DNA of 5,832 nt, from assembly GCA_002254975.1 (NCBI GenBank), contig NJEB01000045.1:1-5832 (forward strand). The letters are read 5' to 3'. This document shows, piece by piece, positions 5,306 through 5,832 of the stretch (within the stretch, counting starts at the first letter, position 1; each line of letters begins with the position of its first letter). The notes beneath the pieces were generated by a model, which was not told where the DNA came from, did no database searches, and was given only the letters and a program-made list of their open reading frames with translations. This stretch comes from Candidatus Hecatellales archaeon ex4484_218 (GTDB taxonomy: Archaea; Thermoproteota; Bathyarchaeia; Hecatellales; Hecatellaceae). The translations under genes were made by a program, and so were the position numbers.

Positions 5306-5832
5306 TTGGTTAGAGTAGCAGTTATAGATAAGGATAAATGTAAACCTAAAGATTGTGGTAAACAATGTTATAATTTTTGTCCAATGGTTAGAACAAAAAT
5401 TTATGCAATTAAATTTGATGAGGAAGATAAAAAACCTAGAATAATTGAATCTCTTTGCACTGGTTGTGGAATATGTGTGAAAAAATGTCCTTTTCAAGCT
5501 TTAACCATCGTAAATCTACCTGAAGAATTAGAGGGTGAATGTAGCCACCGGTATGGTGAAAATGCTTTTAAACTTTACAGGCTTCCTATTCCTCTTCCAT
5601 CTAAGGTTACAGGTTTGGTTGGAAAAAATGGAACAGGTAAAACAACAGCCTTAAAAATTCTTGCAGGTGAAATCAAACCTAATCTTGGAAAATTTGATGT
5701 TGAACCAAGCTGGGATGAAATTATTCGATATTTTAGAGGTTCACCACTTCAAGAATATTTTAACAAACTTAAAGATGGAAAAATAAAAGTTATCCATAAA
5801 CCTCAATATGTGGATAGAATTCCTCAACTTAT
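5306..5832 (+). CDS. ABCE1 (Rli1) ribosome-recycling ATPase, 5' part cut by window end
   Basis: Iron-sulfur ABC ATPase that splits ribosomes into subunits after termination with aRF1/aPelota. About 175 codons are visible. First come two [4Fe-4S] motifs: C12-x4-C17-x3-C21-x3-C25-P and C51-x2-C54-x2-C57-x3-C61-P. Next is NLPEELEGECSHRYGENAFKL (70-90) with the HRYG segment at 81-84. NBD1 then begins with Walker A GKNGTGKTT (106-114), LKILAGEIKPNLG, and the family-typical PSWDEIIRYFRGSPLQ and IHKPQYVDRIP. The Q-loop is present; the signature motif, NBD2 and hinge lie beyond the edge. The start is TTG at 5306-5308, giving MVRVAVIDKDKC, the expected N-terminus. It is supported by GGTGAT at 5297-5302 (GGTGA, spacing 4 nt) and by the absence of any in-frame ATG nearby. 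The cysteine clusters look complete, so the protein should be functional. Confidence 0.97.
   Translation, partial: MVRVAVIDKDKCKPKDCGKQCYNFCPMVRTKIYAIKFDEEDKKPRIIESLCTGCGICVKKCPFQALTIVNLPEELEGECSHRYGENAFKLYRLPIPLPSKVTGLVGKNGTGKTTALKILAGEIKPNLGKFDVEPSWDEIIRYFRGSPLQEYFNKLKDGKIKVIHKPQYVDRIPQL

Noticed and set aside
5276..5497. 73-codon minus-strand frame opposite the ABCE1 iron-sulfur region
   Set aside because: The plus strand encodes the conserved cysteine motifs of ABCE1; the reverse frame is a shadow.

Overview
The window is archaeal and AT-rich. The evidence is an A/V-type ATP synthase (subunits A and F), ABCE1 (the archaeal/eukaryotic ribosome-recycling ATPase), a zinc-binding PyrI partner for aspartate carbamoyltransferase, and a stand-alone THUMP protein of the Tan1 type. 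Promoters look like BRE/TATA boxes. Translation starts mix probable leaderless ATG genes with GTG or TTG genes preceded by GGTGA or GGGG-type Shine-Dalgarno (SD) sequences. I would guess a Bathyarchaeia-like or other TACK-group lineage, but that placement is weak without searches.

Layout. 1-152 (-) is the 5' end of atpA. 394-1194 (+) is a TauE/SafE (TSUP) membrane transporter. 1213-1530 (-) is atpF. 1632-2114 (-) is pyrI and 2170-3087 (+) is pyrB, diverging from a 55-bp gap. 3073-3156 (-) is a short SD-led reading frame resembling the truncated N-terminus of a creatininase-family protein. 3252-3767 (+) is an unrecognised secreted protein. 4345-4983 (-) and 3803-4324 (-) form a two-gene unit of TsaC/Sua5 (threonylcarbamoyl-AMP synthase) followed by the THUMP protein. 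5119-5247 (+) is a 42-residue, extremely acidic mini-protein with regularly spaced tryptophans. 5306-5832 (+) is the 5' part of ABCE1, cut by the window end.

How the genes work together. Three housekeeping themes meet here. The first is energy conservation (atpF, atpA). The second is pyrimidine synthesis (pyrB catalytic and pyrI regulatory chains). The third is translation (t6A tRNA modification, a probable tRNA-acetylation adaptor, ribosome recycling). Two arrangements are atypical. The normally contiguous F-A pair of the ATP synthase operon is split by an oppositely oriented TauE/SafE gene, and pyrB and pyrI diverge instead of forming one operon.

No CRISPR array, transposase, integrase, rRNA or tRNA gene was seen. 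No clearly new multi-gene system is evident. The most novel-looking items are the Trp-periodic acidic mini-protein upstream of ABCE1, the orphan secreted protein, and the apparent creatininase remnant abutting pyrB.
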